Shown here in pieces: positions 9,690 through 17,758 of a stretch of 64,000 bases of DNA. The stretch comes from Phenylobacterium sp. Lineage in GTDB: Bacteria; Pseudomonadota; Alphaproteobacteria; Caulobacterales; Caulobacteraceae. The stretch lies in assembly GCA_020402585.1 (NCBI GenBank), contig JADBZH010000053.1:1-64000 (forward strand), read 5' to 3'. Position 1 is the stretch's first letter. The number at the start of each line of letters is the position of its first letter. Under the pieces are notes generated by a model. The model searched no databases. It was not told the DNA's origin and saw only the letters and a list, made by a program, of their open reading frames with translations. The translations under genes were made by a program, and so were the position numbers.

Positions 9690-11198
9690 ATGGTCGCCAC
9701 GCCGAGAAACGCCGTCGTCATCCTGCTCGACAGCCTGAACCGGCACATGCTGGGGGCCTATGGCGGGACCGAGTTCGCGACGCCGAACCTGGACGCCTTC
9801 GCCCGGACGGCGGTGCGGTTCGACAACCACCACACCGGCTCCCTGCCCTGCATGCCGGCGCGGCATGACATCCTGTGCGGCGCCCTCGACTTCCTCTGGC
9901 GTCCCTGGGGGTCGGTGGAGATCTGGGAAGACGCCATCACCTACGAGCTGCACAAGGCCGGCGTCGTCTCGCAGCTGGTCTCGGACCACCCGCACCTCTT
10001 CGAGACGGGTGGCGAGAACTACCATGTCGACTTCACGGCCTGGGCCTATGAGCGCGGCCACGAGGGCGACCCCTGGAAGACCCGGCCCGATCCCTCCTGG
10101 GCCGGGGCGCCGATCTTCGGCCGTGACCACATGCCCTACCACGACAGCCGGGGCTGGTTCCGGGACGAGTCGGACTTCCCCGGTCCCCGCACCATGACGG
10201 CAGCCGCCCGGTGGATCGAGGACAACGCTGGGTGGCATGACCGGTTCTTCCTCTTCATCGATGAGTTCGATCCGCACGAGCCCTTCGACACCCCTGAGCC
10301 CTGGGCCTCGATGTACGACCCGGATTACGAGGGCCCGCCGATGATCTGGCCGCCCTACATGCAGGGTGCGGTGGAGAAGGGGGTTCTGAGCCCGGCTGCA
10401 GCGCGCCGGCTGCGGGCCAGCTACGGCGCCAAGCTGTCGATGATCGACCACTGGCTGGGCCGGGTCCTTGCGGCCATCGAGGACAAGGGCCTGGCCGAGG
10501 ACACCCTGGTCATGGTCTGCACCGACCACGGGCATTACCTCGGCGAGAAGGACATCTGGGGAAAGCCCGGCGTGCCCATCTACAACACCCTGGGCCACAT
10601 CCCCCTCATGATCCGCCATCCGGGGATCGCCCCGGGCGCCTGCGACGCCCTGACCACCAGCGTGGACCTGTTCGCCACCCTGGCCGACCTGTTCGGCGTG
10701 CAGGTGCGCCAGCGGACCCATGGCCGCTCGCTGCTTCCCCTGTTGCGCGGCGAGGTCGGCTCGGTCCGCGACCACCTCCTGACCGGGGTCTGGGGGCGGG
10801 AGGTTCATCTGGTCACGCCGGAGTGGAAGTACGCCCGGGCGGCCGCCGGGGCCAACGCCCCCCTCTCGATGATGTCGAATCGATGGTCGACCATGCCGAC
10901 CCATCTGATCGATCGCCATGTCGCCCTGCCGCCGCCGGATCACCGCGCCTTCCTGGACCGGATGCCCGGCTCCGACATCCCGGTCATCCACCAGCCCTAT
11001 GGCGCCGGTGATCCCTTGCCCTTCTGGGCCCGCACCCGGTCTTCGGGACATTATCTGTTCGACAGGACCTCCGATCCCGGGGAAGTTCGCAACCTGGCCG
11101 GGGGGGCGCAGGAGGCCGAGGCGGCGCGCCGCCTGAGCCAGGCCCTCAAGGCGATCGACGCCCCGGAGTCGCAGTTCGTTCGTCTGGGTTTGGACTGA
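9690..11198 (+). CDS. Type I sulfatase (formylglycine-dependent)
   Basis: A 502-residue alkaline-phosphatase-superfamily hydrolase of sulfate esters (or possibly phosphonate/phosphate monoesters). The formylglycine signature C54-x-P56-x-R58 is present in SLPCMPARH, and metal ligands can be seen at D14 and in DEFDPHEPF and CTDHGHYLGEKD. It has no signal peptide, so it is probably cytoplasmic; it would need a formylglycine-generating enzyme, not seen in this window. A GGGGGGAAG ribosome site precedes the ATG. It sits between lptB and the rpoN group, where Caulobacterales usually have no such gene (from memory). The substrate is unknown. Confidence 0.88.
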   Translation: MVATPRNAVVILLDSLNRHMLGAYGGTEFATPNLDAFARTAVRFDNHHTGSLPCMPARHDILCGALDFLWRPWGSVEIWEDAITYELHKAGVVSQLVSDHPHLFETGGENYHVDFTAWAYERGHEGDPWKTRPDPSWAGAPIFGRDHMPYHDSRGWFRDESDFPGPRTMTAAARWIEDNAGWHDRFFLFIDEFDPHEPFDTPEPWASMYDPDYEGPPMIWPPYMQGAVEKGVLSPAAARRLRASYGAKLSMIDHWLGRVLAAIEDKGLAEDTLVMVCTDHGHYLGEKDIWGKPGVPIYNTLGHIPLMIRHPGIAPGACDALTTSVDLFATLADLFGVQVRQRTHGRSLLPLLRGEVGSVRDHLLTGVWGREVHLVTPEWKYARAAAGANAPLSMMSNRWSTMPTHLIDRHVALPPPDHRAFLDRMPGSDIPVIHQPYGAGDPLPFWARTRSSGHYLFDRTSDPGEVRNLAGGAQEAEAARRLSQALKAIDAPESQFVRLGLD

Positions 11199-11211
11199 TT
11201 AGGAGACGCCA

Positions 11212-12186
11212 ATGGCCCTGAAACCCCTCGCCGTCCTGGCGGCCGCCCTCATCGCGGCGACCCTCGCCGGCTGCGCCCGCGACATCCCCTATGAGACCCT
11301 GAAGGCCAAGTACGCCAACCCGACGTCGAAGTTCGTCACCCTCGAGAATGGGGTCAACGTCCATTACCGGGACCAGGGGCGCGCAGATGGGCCGCCCCTC
11401 GTCCTGGTCCACGGCTTCGCCGCCAACCTCGACACCTGGGAGCCCTGGGTGGCCCGGCTGGGCGACACCTACAGGGTGGTGAGCCTTGATCTTCCCGCGC
11501 ATGGCCTGACCGTCACCCCGCCCGACTACATGATGTCCACCGCGGGGCAGGTCGAAGTCATCGACCAGCTCACCCGCAAGCTGGGGCTGACCCCCTTTGT
11601 CCTGGCCGGAAACTCCATGGGCGGGGGGGCTTCCTGGAACTTCGCCCTGAGCCACCCGGACCGGCTCCGGGGGTTGATCCTGGTGGCCTCGGTCGGCCCC
11701 CGTCCTCCGGAAGTGGAAGGCGCGCCGCCGCGTGAAGGACCGCCCGCCGTCTTCCGGGTCATGGCCAATCCTGTAGGTCGCGCCGCCTTGCGCTCCCTCA
11801 ACCCCCGCCCCCTTGCGGAGCCCGGGCTGAAAAGGGCCTATATCGACGAGAGCCTCGTCACGCCGGCCCTCGTGGACCGCTATGTCGACCTGGCCCTCGC
11901 GCCGGGACGCCGGGAGATGATCCTCGCCGGGCGCCAGGGCCGGCCCAGCGCCTCCCCCGATGCGGTAAAGGGGGTCTCCACCCCGACCCTGGTCATGCAC
12001 GGGGAGAAGGACGTGGTCGTGCCGCCCGAGGTGGGACGCCGGCTCGCCGAGCTGATCCCCGGCGCCCGCCTGGTCATCTATCCCGAAGCCGGACATGTGC
12101 CGATGGAGCAGATTCCCGATCGGTCCGCCGCAGATGTCCGGGCTTTCATCGAGTCCCTGCCGGCATCGGGGACCCCGCAAAAATGA
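11212..12186 (+). CDS. Alpha/beta hydrolase lipoprotein
   Basis: A 324-residue protein with a lipoprotein signal: hydrophobic residues 5-17 and lipobox LAGC with C21, so it is predicted to be membrane-anchored in the periplasm. The alpha/beta-hydrolase core follows: oxyanion region VLVHGF at 64-69, nucleophile elbow GNSMGG with S135, acid in HGEKDVVVP, and base His in EAGHVPMEQ. The fold resembles haloperoxidase/C-C hydrolase-like esterases; the substrate is unknown. It starts 13 bases after the sulfatase, probably one transcription unit. Confidence 0.88.
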   Translation: MALKPLAVLAAALIAATLAGCARDIPYETLKAKYANPTSKFVTLENGVNVHYRDQGRADGPPLVLVHGFAANLDTWEPWVARLGDTYRVVSLDLPAHGLTVTPPDYMMSTAGQVEVIDQLTRKLGLTPFVLAGNSMGGGASWNFALSHPDRLRGLILVASVGPRPPEVEGAPPREGPPAVFRVMANPVGRAALRSLNPRPLAEPGLKRAYIDESLVTPALVDRYVDLALAPGRREMILAGRQGRPSASPDAVKGVSTPTLVMHGEKDVVVPPEVGRRLAELIPGARLVIYPEAGHVPMEQIPDRSAADVRAFIESLPASGTPQK

Positions 12187-12243
12187 TCGGGCGTTAACCA
12201 AACAGTTGCCAACCTGCCCTAACCTGCAAGCAAGAAGCAGGCC

Positions 12244-12250
12244 AAGGAGG
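12244..12250 (+). promoter_or_regulatory. Consensus ribosome site fixing the rpoN GTG start
   Basis: AAGGAGG at 12244-12250 lies 5 bases before GTG 12256, which supports the GTG as the start of rpoN. Confidence 0.8.
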
Positions 12251-12255
12251 CCGGA

Positions 12256-13755
12256 GTGGCGCTCGGCGCGCGTCTAGAGGTTCGTCAGGGACAGGGGCTG
12301 GTCATCACGCCCCAGCTGCAGCAGGCGATCAAGCTTCTGCAGCTGACCAACGTCGAGCTCGAGGCCTATGTCGAGACCGAGCTCGAACGTAATCCCCTCC
12401 TTGTCCGTGAGGACGTGGAGCCCGAGGTCGACGCCGCGGACCCCGATCCCCGCAATGACGAGGTCTTCGCCGCGGACCGCATCCCCGACTCCGGCGCCGG
12501 GCCCGACCTCGACATCAGCCATGAGTCGGAAGCCTCCCCCGGAGAGCGCGCTACGGGTGACCTTTCGCCTGATGAAGAGGCGGGTGGTGCGGTCGACTGG
12601 AGCAAGGCGGGATCGGGTGCGTCGGGCTTCGAGGGCGACGAGGACATCTCCCAGCGCCTGCCTGAGGTCAGGACCCTGCGGGAGCACCTGCTGGAGCAGC
12701 TCGCCATGGCGGGGCTTGAGGGCGCCCGCCAGGCGGCGGCCCTCGTCCTGATCGATTCGGTGGACGAGGGCGGGTACCTGCGCTGCGACATGGCTGAAAC
12801 CGCCGAGCGGCTGGCCTGCGACCCGCCGTTCCTGGAGTCCGTCCTGGGCGTGCTGCAGGGGTTCGAGCCCACCGGCGTCTTCGCCCGGGACCTCAGGGAG
12901 TGCCTCTACCTGCAGCTCGTGGAGCGCGACCGCTGCGACCCGGCCATGATCGCCCTCCTTGATCACCTGGATCTCCTCGCCCGGCGTGACATGGCCGCCC
13001 TCCGGCGTATCTGCGGGGTCGATGACGAGGACCTGAGGGACATGATCTCCGAGATCCGGGCCCTGACGCCCCGTCCCGGGATCGTCTTCGGAGGAGAACC
13101 GGTTTCGCCGGTAACCCCGGACGTCATCGTCAAGGAGGGTCCCGGCGGGCTCTGGAACGTGGAGCTGAACAGCGACACCCTGCCCCGGCTGCTTGTCGAT
13201 CGCCGCTACTTCGCCCGCGTCTCCGCCGGGGCGCGGACGGACGCCGAAAAGGTCTTTGTCGCCGACTGTTACGCGCAGGCGAACTGGCTTCTGCGGTGCC
13301 TGGACCAGAGGGCCCGGACCATACTGAAGGTCGCTTCCGAGGTCGTCCGGCAGCAGGACGGGTTCCTGGCGTTCGGCGTGAGCCACCTGCGCCCTCTCAA
13401 TCTTCGCACCATCGCCGACGCCATCGGCATGCACGAGTCCACGGTCAGCCGTGTGACGTCCAACAAATACATCTCCACCCCCCGTGGCGTCTTTGAGCTG
13501 AAGTTCTTCTTCACCGCGTCCATCCCTGCGACGGGCGGCGGGGAGGCGCACTCCGCCGAGAGCGTCCGTCACCGGATCCGCCAGCTGATCGAGGCCGAAC
13601 GCCCCGGCGCCGATGTCCACTCTGACGACCGGATCGTGGAGATCCTCAAGGACTCCGGCGTGGATATCGCCCGTCGGACCGTCGCCAAGTACCGGGAAGC
13701 CATGCGCATTCCCTCCTCCACCGAGCGCCGGCGCCTCATGGCGGTTGCGGGTTGA
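12256..13755 (+). CDS. rpoN: RNA polymerase sigma-54 factor
   Basis: A 499-residue sigma-54 that directs transcription from -24/-12 promoters with enhancer-binding proteins. Region I is glutamine/leucine-rich at the N-terminus (VRQGQGLVITPQLQQAIKLL), followed by an acidic region II. Region III contains the helix-turn-helix MHESTVSRVTSNKY and the RpoN box ARRTVAKYRE at residues 472-481. Together with hpf and ptsN it forms the classic rpoN group. Confidence 0.97.
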   Translation: MALGARLEVRQGQGLVITPQLQQAIKLLQLTNVELEAYVETELERNPLLVREDVEPEVDAADPDPRNDEVFAADRIPDSGAGPDLDISHESEASPGERATGDLSPDEEAGGAVDWSKAGSGASGFEGDEDISQRLPEVRTLREHLLEQLAMAGLEGARQAAALVLIDSVDEGGYLRCDMAETAERLACDPPFLESVLGVLQGFEPTGVFARDLRECLYLQLVERDRCDPAMIALLDHLDLLARRDMAALRRICGVDDEDLRDMISEIRALTPRPGIVFGGEPVSPVTPDVIVKEGPGGLWNVELNSDTLPRLLVDRRYFARVSAGARTDAEKVFVADCYAQANWLLRCLDQRARTILKVASEVVRQQDGFLAFGVSHLRPLNLRTIADAIGMHESTVSRVTSNKYISTPRGVFELKFFFTASIPATGGGEAHSAESVRHRIRQLIEAERPGADVHSDDRIVEILKDSGVDIARRTVAKYREAMRIPSSTERRRLMAVAG

Positions 13756-13797
13756 CCCGGAGTTGACTTCCTGGAAGCAGGCAGGTGAGCTGACCTC

Positions 13798-14436
13798 ATG
13801 AAAGTTCAGGTCACCGGCAAACATGTCGACGTCGGATCCGCCCTGCGGGAGCGGGTGGTCGACGAAATCAACCAGTCCATCGGCAGGGTCTTTGACCGTG
13901 GGGGCTCCGCCGATGTCGTCGTCAGCCGCGAGGGTCACGCCTTCCGGGTGGACTGTTCGGTCCTCCTCGCGTCGGGCCAACCCCTGGAAAGCCACGCCCT
14001 GGCCGCGGACGCCCACGCCGCCTTTTCCGCCGCTCTCCACAAGATCGAGGGCAGGGTCCGCCGCTACAAGCGGAGGCTCAAGAGCCATGCCCAGGCGGCG
14101 GCGGCGCGACAGGCGGAGACCGCGGCTTACTTTGTGCTGCGGACGCCGGACGACGCCGCCGAGGAGGTCTGGGATGAGGAGCCGGACTCCGGCGACGACC
14201 CGGATCCTCCCGCCGCCCTGGTGATTGCCGAAACCGAGACCGCCGTCCGTTCGATGACTGTTTCTCAGGCGGTTCTGGAACTGGACTTGACGGACTCACA
14301 GACAATCGTGTTCAGGAACGCCGCACATGGCGGATTGTCCGTCGTGTACCGCCGGCCGGACGGCAATATCGGCTGGATCGATCCCGAGCGCACGTCCGCT
14401 TCCCGTAAGGGGGGCTCCGGCGGCGAAACGGGCTGA
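13798..14436 (+). CDS. hpf: Ribosome hibernation-promoting factor, long form
   Basis: A 212-residue HPF/RaiA homologue that inactivates ribosomes in stationary phase. The N-terminal domain (about 1-100) binds the 30S decoding region. The C-terminal domain (about 150-205, with RSMTVSQAVLELDLTDSQTIVFRN and VVYRRPDGNIGWIDP) mediates 100S dimerisation, so this is the long form. An acidic linker (EEVWDEEPDSGDDPDP) joins them. Lies between rpoN and ptsN. Confidence 0.94.
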   Translation: MKVQVTGKHVDVGSALRERVVDEINQSIGRVFDRGGSADVVVSREGHAFRVDCSVLLASGQPLESHALAADAHAAFSAALHKIEGRVRRYKRRLKSHAQAAAARQAETAAYFVLRTPDDAAEEVWDEEPDSGDDPDPPAALVIAETETAVRSMTVSQAVLELDLTDSQTIVFRNAAHGGLSVVYRRPDGNIGWIDPERTSASRKGGSGGETG

Positions 14437-14491
14437 ACTTTCCCCTTCGTCGCTGTGACGGGGAGGAGGCCTTTCCGTCAGTGAGTGAGCC

Positions 14492-14965
14492 TTGCAGGAT
14501 CGCCTCTCCATTGCCGATCTGATCGGGCCCAGCGCCGTGGCCGTCGGCTTCGGCGCCCGGACGTCCCGGCAGGTCATGAACCTCATCGCCGATAAGGCCG
14601 CCCAGAACTTCGGCCTCGACCCAGCCGTGGTCCTTGCCGGTCTTCTGGAGCGGGAGCAGGCGGGGTCCACCGGCCTTGGCCGGGGCGTCGCCGCCCCTCA
14701 CGCCCGCGTAAGGGGGCTGGAAAACAGTCGGGTGGTGGTCGTGCGCCTCGAGCAGCCCATACCCTTCGACGCCATCGACGGCCTGCCGGTGGACCTTTTC
14801 TTCGCACTGCTTTCGCCGGCGGACTCCGGGGTGGAGCATCTTCGCGCCCTGGCCAGGATCTCGCGCCTTCTTCGGCGCGAGGACCTCCGCGACCAGCTCA
14901 GGCGGGCGGCCGACGCGGATGCGGTTCGGTTCCTGCTCGCCCAAGGGGAATCCGCGGCGGCCTGA
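14492..14965 (+). CDS. ptsN: PTS IIA-like nitrogen regulatory protein PtsN
   Basis: A 157-residue EIIA-Ntr protein, a phosphocarrier of the regulatory nitrogen PTS that controls stress and potassium/nitrogen responses. The phosphorylated histidine is H70 in GVAAPHARV. The best start is TTG at 14492; no ATG or GTG in frame precedes the conserved MQDRLSIADLI. It ends the rpoN-hpf-ptsN group and is followed by a large hairpin. Confidence 0.94.
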   Translation: MQDRLSIADLIGPSAVAVGFGARTSRQVMNLIADKAAQNFGLDPAVVLAGLLEREQAGSTGLGRGVAAPHARVRGLENSRVVVVRLEQPIPFDAIDGLPVDLFFALLSPADSGVEHLRALARISRLLRREDLRDQLRRAADADAVRFLLAQGESAAA

Positions 14966-14976
14966 GCCCCGGGGTG

Positions 14977-15025
14977 AGAGCTTGTTCCCATCAGACGGAA
15001 GGTCTGAAGGGGCGAGACAGGCTCT
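14977..15025. terminator. Large interrupted hairpin between convergent ptsN and DUF1150 genes
   Basis: AGAGCTTGTT (14977-14986) pairs with GACAGGCTCT (15016-15025) with two G-U pairs, then CCC with GGG (14987-14989/15009-15011), an A-A mismatch, and a perfect TCAGAC/GTCTGA stem (14991-14996/15002-15007) with a GGAAG loop. It most likely terminates ptsN transcription but lacks a T-tract; it may be a dispersed palindromic repeat. Confidence 0.55.
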
Positions 15026-15064
15026 AAGCCCATGAATGCAGATCAGGCTGCGATCCGGTGACCG

Positions 15065-15082
15065 GTTCCGACCTATCGGAAC
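15065..15082 (-). terminator. Hairpin downstream of the DUF1150 gene
   Basis: GTTCCGA (15065-15071) and TCGGAAC (15076-15082) form a perfect 7-bp stem with a CCTA loop, just past the stop of the minus-strand gene ending at 15088. No clear T-tract is present. It could terminate the hsp20-DUF1150 transcript or be a short palindromic repeat. Confidence 0.5.
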
Positions 15083-15087
15083 ATGAT

Positions 15088-15372
15088 CTAGTGGACCGAG
15101 ACGGGGGCGAGTTCGTGCGCCACCGCGGCGGCCATGGCGGAGTCCCGGTCGCCCAGCACGGCCAGACGCTCGCCGTCGGCCCGGTGAACGGCATAGAGCA
15201 CCTGGTCGGGGTCCAGCTCGATCCCTTCAATGCGTCCAGTCGGCGTGCTCGCGAGGATCTCGGCAGCCCGGATCGGCCGGACATAGACCACGTCCGGGGC
15301 GCCCAGGGCGGCGAAGGCCTCCGGGGTGAGGATCTCGCTCAGGCGGCTCTTGGAATCAGGTGTCATGATCAT
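15088..15372 (-). CDS. DUF1150 family protein
   Basis: A 94-residue protein matching DUF1150: LTPEAFAALGAPDVVYVRPI at the N-terminal half and DPDQVLYAVHRADGERLAVLGDRDSA in the middle, with AAAVAHELAPVSVH at the end. In alphaproteobacteria this family is regularly encoded directly downstream of an hsp20 gene, as here (17-base gap, same strand). Its function is unknown; it may assist the small heat-shock protein. The start could also be the ATG two codons downstream. Confidence 0.88.
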   Translation of the reverse strand: MIMTPDSKSRLSEILTPEAFAALGAPDVVYVRPIRAAEILASTPTGRIEGIELDPDQVLYAVHRADGERLAVLGDRDSAMAAAVAHELAPVSVH

Positions 15373-15389
15373 GTCTCCTCTGGCCGCCT

Positions 15390-15806
15390 TCAGCCGGCCG
15401 ATTGGATGGGTATGCGCCGGACCTGACGCTCGGGTTCGGGTCGACTGAGGTCCACATGCAGGAGTCCGTGCTCAAGAAGGGCGCGGTCCACCTCGACGCC
15501 GTCGGCCAGGACGAAGCTGCGGATGAAGCTCCGGGAGGCGATGCCCCTGTGCAGGAAGGCGTCGCCCTTGCCCCCGTCTTCCCGCCGACCGGCGATGGTC
15601 AGTTGGCGATCTTCCAGGGTGATCTGCAGGGTCTCTGGCGTGAAGCCCGCCACAGCGAGGGTGATCCTGAGGGCGCCGCCCCCAAGGTCCTCGACATTGT
15701 AGGGCGGATATCCTTCCGCGGCGGCCTTGGCCGCGCGCTCGATCTGGCTGCGCGTATGCTCGAAGCCGAGGAGGAAGGGACTGTCGAAGAGCGGGTTCCG
15801 GTTCAT
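15390..15806 (-). CDS. Hsp20-family small heat-shock protein
   Basis: A 138-residue alpha-crystallin-type holdase chaperone of the IbpA class. It begins MNRNPLFDSPFLLGFE, then carries YPPYNVEDLGGGALRITLAVAGF, LTIAGRRE and the C-terminal strand motif HGLLHVDLSRPEPE. It binds unfolding proteins in the cytoplasm to prevent aggregation. A sigma-32-like promoter candidate lies upstream. Confidence 0.94.
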   Translation of the reverse strand: MNRNPLFDSPFLLGFEHTRSQIERAAKAAAEGYPPYNVEDLGGGALRITLAVAGFTPETLQITLEDRQLTIAGRREDGGKGDAFLHRGIASRSFIRSFVLADGVEVDRALLEHGLLHVDLSRPEPERQVRRIPIQSAG

Positions 15807-15872
15807 GGGAGTCCTTGAGGTGAAGCGACTCTGAAGCGATCCGTCCGGTTCCGGCCCGGACCACCTCCGTCT

Positions 15873-15903
15873 TCATGTGGCGCGTCAACGTCGGGCTTTC
15901 AAT
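15873..15903 (-). promoter_or_regulatory. Possible sigma-32-type promoter of hsp20
   Basis: Read on the minus strand, ATTGAAA (15897-15903) is followed after about 16 bases by CCACAT (15875-15880), resembling the heat-shock consensus (CTTGAAA, then CCCCAT). The spacing is slightly long, and the call is supported mainly by its place upstream of hsp20. Confidence 0.35.
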
Positions 15904-15965
15904 ATGCGGGGGCGGAAGGGCGCGCCGGGCTTGCGCCCCGGCGCTGGACGTCGCACCAAGACGGC

Positions 15966-17600
15966 ATGACAGGACCCATGCCCTTCGCCATCCACTATGT
16001 GGGAGACGGCTATTCGACCGACGCCAAGCTGATGGGCCGTCAGGCCGTCGGCAAGTCCCTGTTCCGGGCGATCGCCCGGCAATGGTCCGACGCCGATGTC
16101 TATGGATTCGGCCGGGGCGCCTCGGGCGCCATGATGGAGCAGCTGAAGCGCGAGGGGTTCGCTGGCCGTCTGGTCTGGCGCGAGCAGGGATCCACCGCCC
16201 CACCCCCGGGCTTCCCGGGGACGCTCTATCATCCCGGTCCCATCCCCGTGGCCCTGGCGCATGACCGGAACCGGGACGGACCGGGGGCCTACAGCCTGTT
16301 CGGCGTCACCCACACCCTGTCCTCCCTGGGCGCCATGGACAGCATAGGGGATCTCGCCGGTGCGCCCTTCCAGCCCTGGGACGCCCTGGTCTGCACCTCC
16401 ACGGCGGCGGTCACCCTTGTGCGATCCCTGATGTCCGAACGCCGGGCCTGGCTGGCAGAGCACTATGGCGCGACACGCTTCGCTGAGATTGAGCTACCGG
16501 TCATCCCCCTCGGGGTCGATGTCGCCGCCCAGGCCCGCCCGGCGGATGAGATCGCCGCGGCCCGCCAGGACCTTGGCCTGGCGCCCGAGGAGGTGGTCTT
16601 CCTGTTCGCCGGCCGCCTGTCCTTCCACGCCAAGGCCAATCCGGCCCCGGTCTACCTGGCCCTTGAGCGCGCCGCTGCGGGCCGGCGCCTTGTTTGCATC
16701 GAGGCGGGGCAGTTCCACAACGAGGCTATCGCCGAGTCCTACCGCGACGCCCAGCAGACCCTGGCGCCCTCCGTGCGCTTCCTCCACGCCGAGGGAGGCG
16801 ACGCCGCCGCCTATCGGCGGGCCTGGTGCGCGGCCGACGTCTTTGTCTCCATCTCGGACAACATCCAGGAGACCTTCGGGATCACGCCGGTCGAGGCCAT
16901 GGCCTCAGGCCTGCCGGTCCTGGTCTCGGACTGGAACGGCTACCGCGACACGGTGCGGGATGGGCAGGACGGCTTCCGGATCCCTGTCACCACCCCGCCC
17001 GAGGGCGGGGCCATCGACCTGGCCCTGCGGCACGCCCTGCATATCGACACCTATGATCGCTTCATCGGTCAGTACAGCATGGCGACCGCGGCGGACCTGC
17101 CGGTTCTCGCCCGGCGGATCGGCGAGCTGGCGGACAGCCCTGACCTGCGCGCCCGCATGGGGGCCTCTGGGCGCGCCCGCGCCCTCGCCGAGTACGACTG
17201 GCCCGTCATACTGAGGCGCTACGAGGCCCTGGCGTACGAGCTGGAACGGCTGAGGAGGGGGGCTACGGCCTCCGCGACCGCCTGGCCGCTCAGGCCCGAT
17301 CCCGCCCACCTCTTCGGCCACTTCCCGACCCGGCGCCTGGCGGGAGACTGGACTGTGAGCGCGCCTGCGGAAGGGGCGTCGGCGCTCGAGGATCTCCTGC
17401 GGCTGCGGATGACCTCCTACGTCCTGGATCCCACTCGTTTGTCACCCGACATGATCCGCGCCATCCATCGGCTCGCCCAAGCCGGCCCCCGAACGGTCGG
17501 CGACCTGCTGGCCGCCGCGGGCGGCGGAGGCCGCTCCAGGCTCCGCGCCCTTCTCTGGTTGGCCAAGCTGGGCCTTGTGGATCTGAAGCCACCTGCCTGA
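15966..17600 (+). CDS. GT4-type glycosyltransferase with C-terminal winged-helix-like domain
   Basis: A 544-residue protein. Residues 1-430 form a GT-B fold glycosyltransferase: VFLFAGRLSFHAKANP starts the C-terminal Rossmann domain, and the nucleotide-sugar E-x7-E-type motif QETFGITPVEAMASGLPVL is near residues 301-319. Acceptor and donor are unknown. The last 100 residues are outside the usual GT4 fold; SPDMIRAIHRLAQAGPRTV and RSRLRALLWLAKLGLVDL look like a winged helix. The start could also be the ATG at 15978. It is divergent from hsp20. Confidence 0.85.
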   Translation: MTGPMPFAIHYVGDGYSTDAKLMGRQAVGKSLFRAIARQWSDADVYGFGRGASGAMMEQLKREGFAGRLVWREQGSTAPPPGFPGTLYHPGPIPVALAHDRNRDGPGAYSLFGVTHTLSSLGAMDSIGDLAGAPFQPWDALVCTSTAAVTLVRSLMSERRAWLAEHYGATRFAEIELPVIPLGVDVAAQARPADEIAAARQDLGLAPEEVVFLFAGRLSFHAKANPAPVYLALERAAAGRRLVCIEAGQFHNEAIAESYRDAQQTLAPSVRFLHAEGGDAAAYRRAWCAADVFVSISDNIQETFGITPVEAMASGLPVLVSDWNGYRDTVRDGQDGFRIPVTTPPEGGAIDLALRHALHIDTYDRFIGQYSMATAADLPVLARRIGELADSPDLRARMGASGRARALAEYDWPVILRRYEALAYELERLRRGATASATAWPLRPDPAHLFGHFPTRRLAGDWTVSAPAEGASALEDLLRLRMTSYVLDPTRLSPDMIRAIHRLAQAGPRTVGDLLAAAGGGGRSRLRALLWLAKLGLVDLKPPA

Positions 17601-17758
17601 TCGCCGATTCCGGTCACTTGCCTCAGCATGGGGGCGGCCCGGCTCGCCTTGTCAGGTCTTGGGGGTGGGTCTAGCCTCGCATTTCGCCGGTCGAATCGGG
17701 ATCGCCGAGATCTGGTCCGCACCGGTCGGGACGGACTCGGCTCAGGCTGTGAGAGCCC

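Noticed and set aside
8880..11051. 723-codon open frame on the minus strand across lptB and the sulfatase
   Set aside because: It is an antisense shadow of two well-supported genes and contains no recognisable domain; such frames are common at 70% GC.
12194..12208. TTAA-N7-GTTG upstream of rpoN, like a CtrA site
   Set aside because: Only the first half matches TTAA-N7-TTAA; the second half is degenerate, so evidence is too weak.
15065..15082. Possible CRISPR or tandem-repeat unit
   Set aside because: Only one hairpin is present with no regular spacing or repeated units; it is a simple palindrome.
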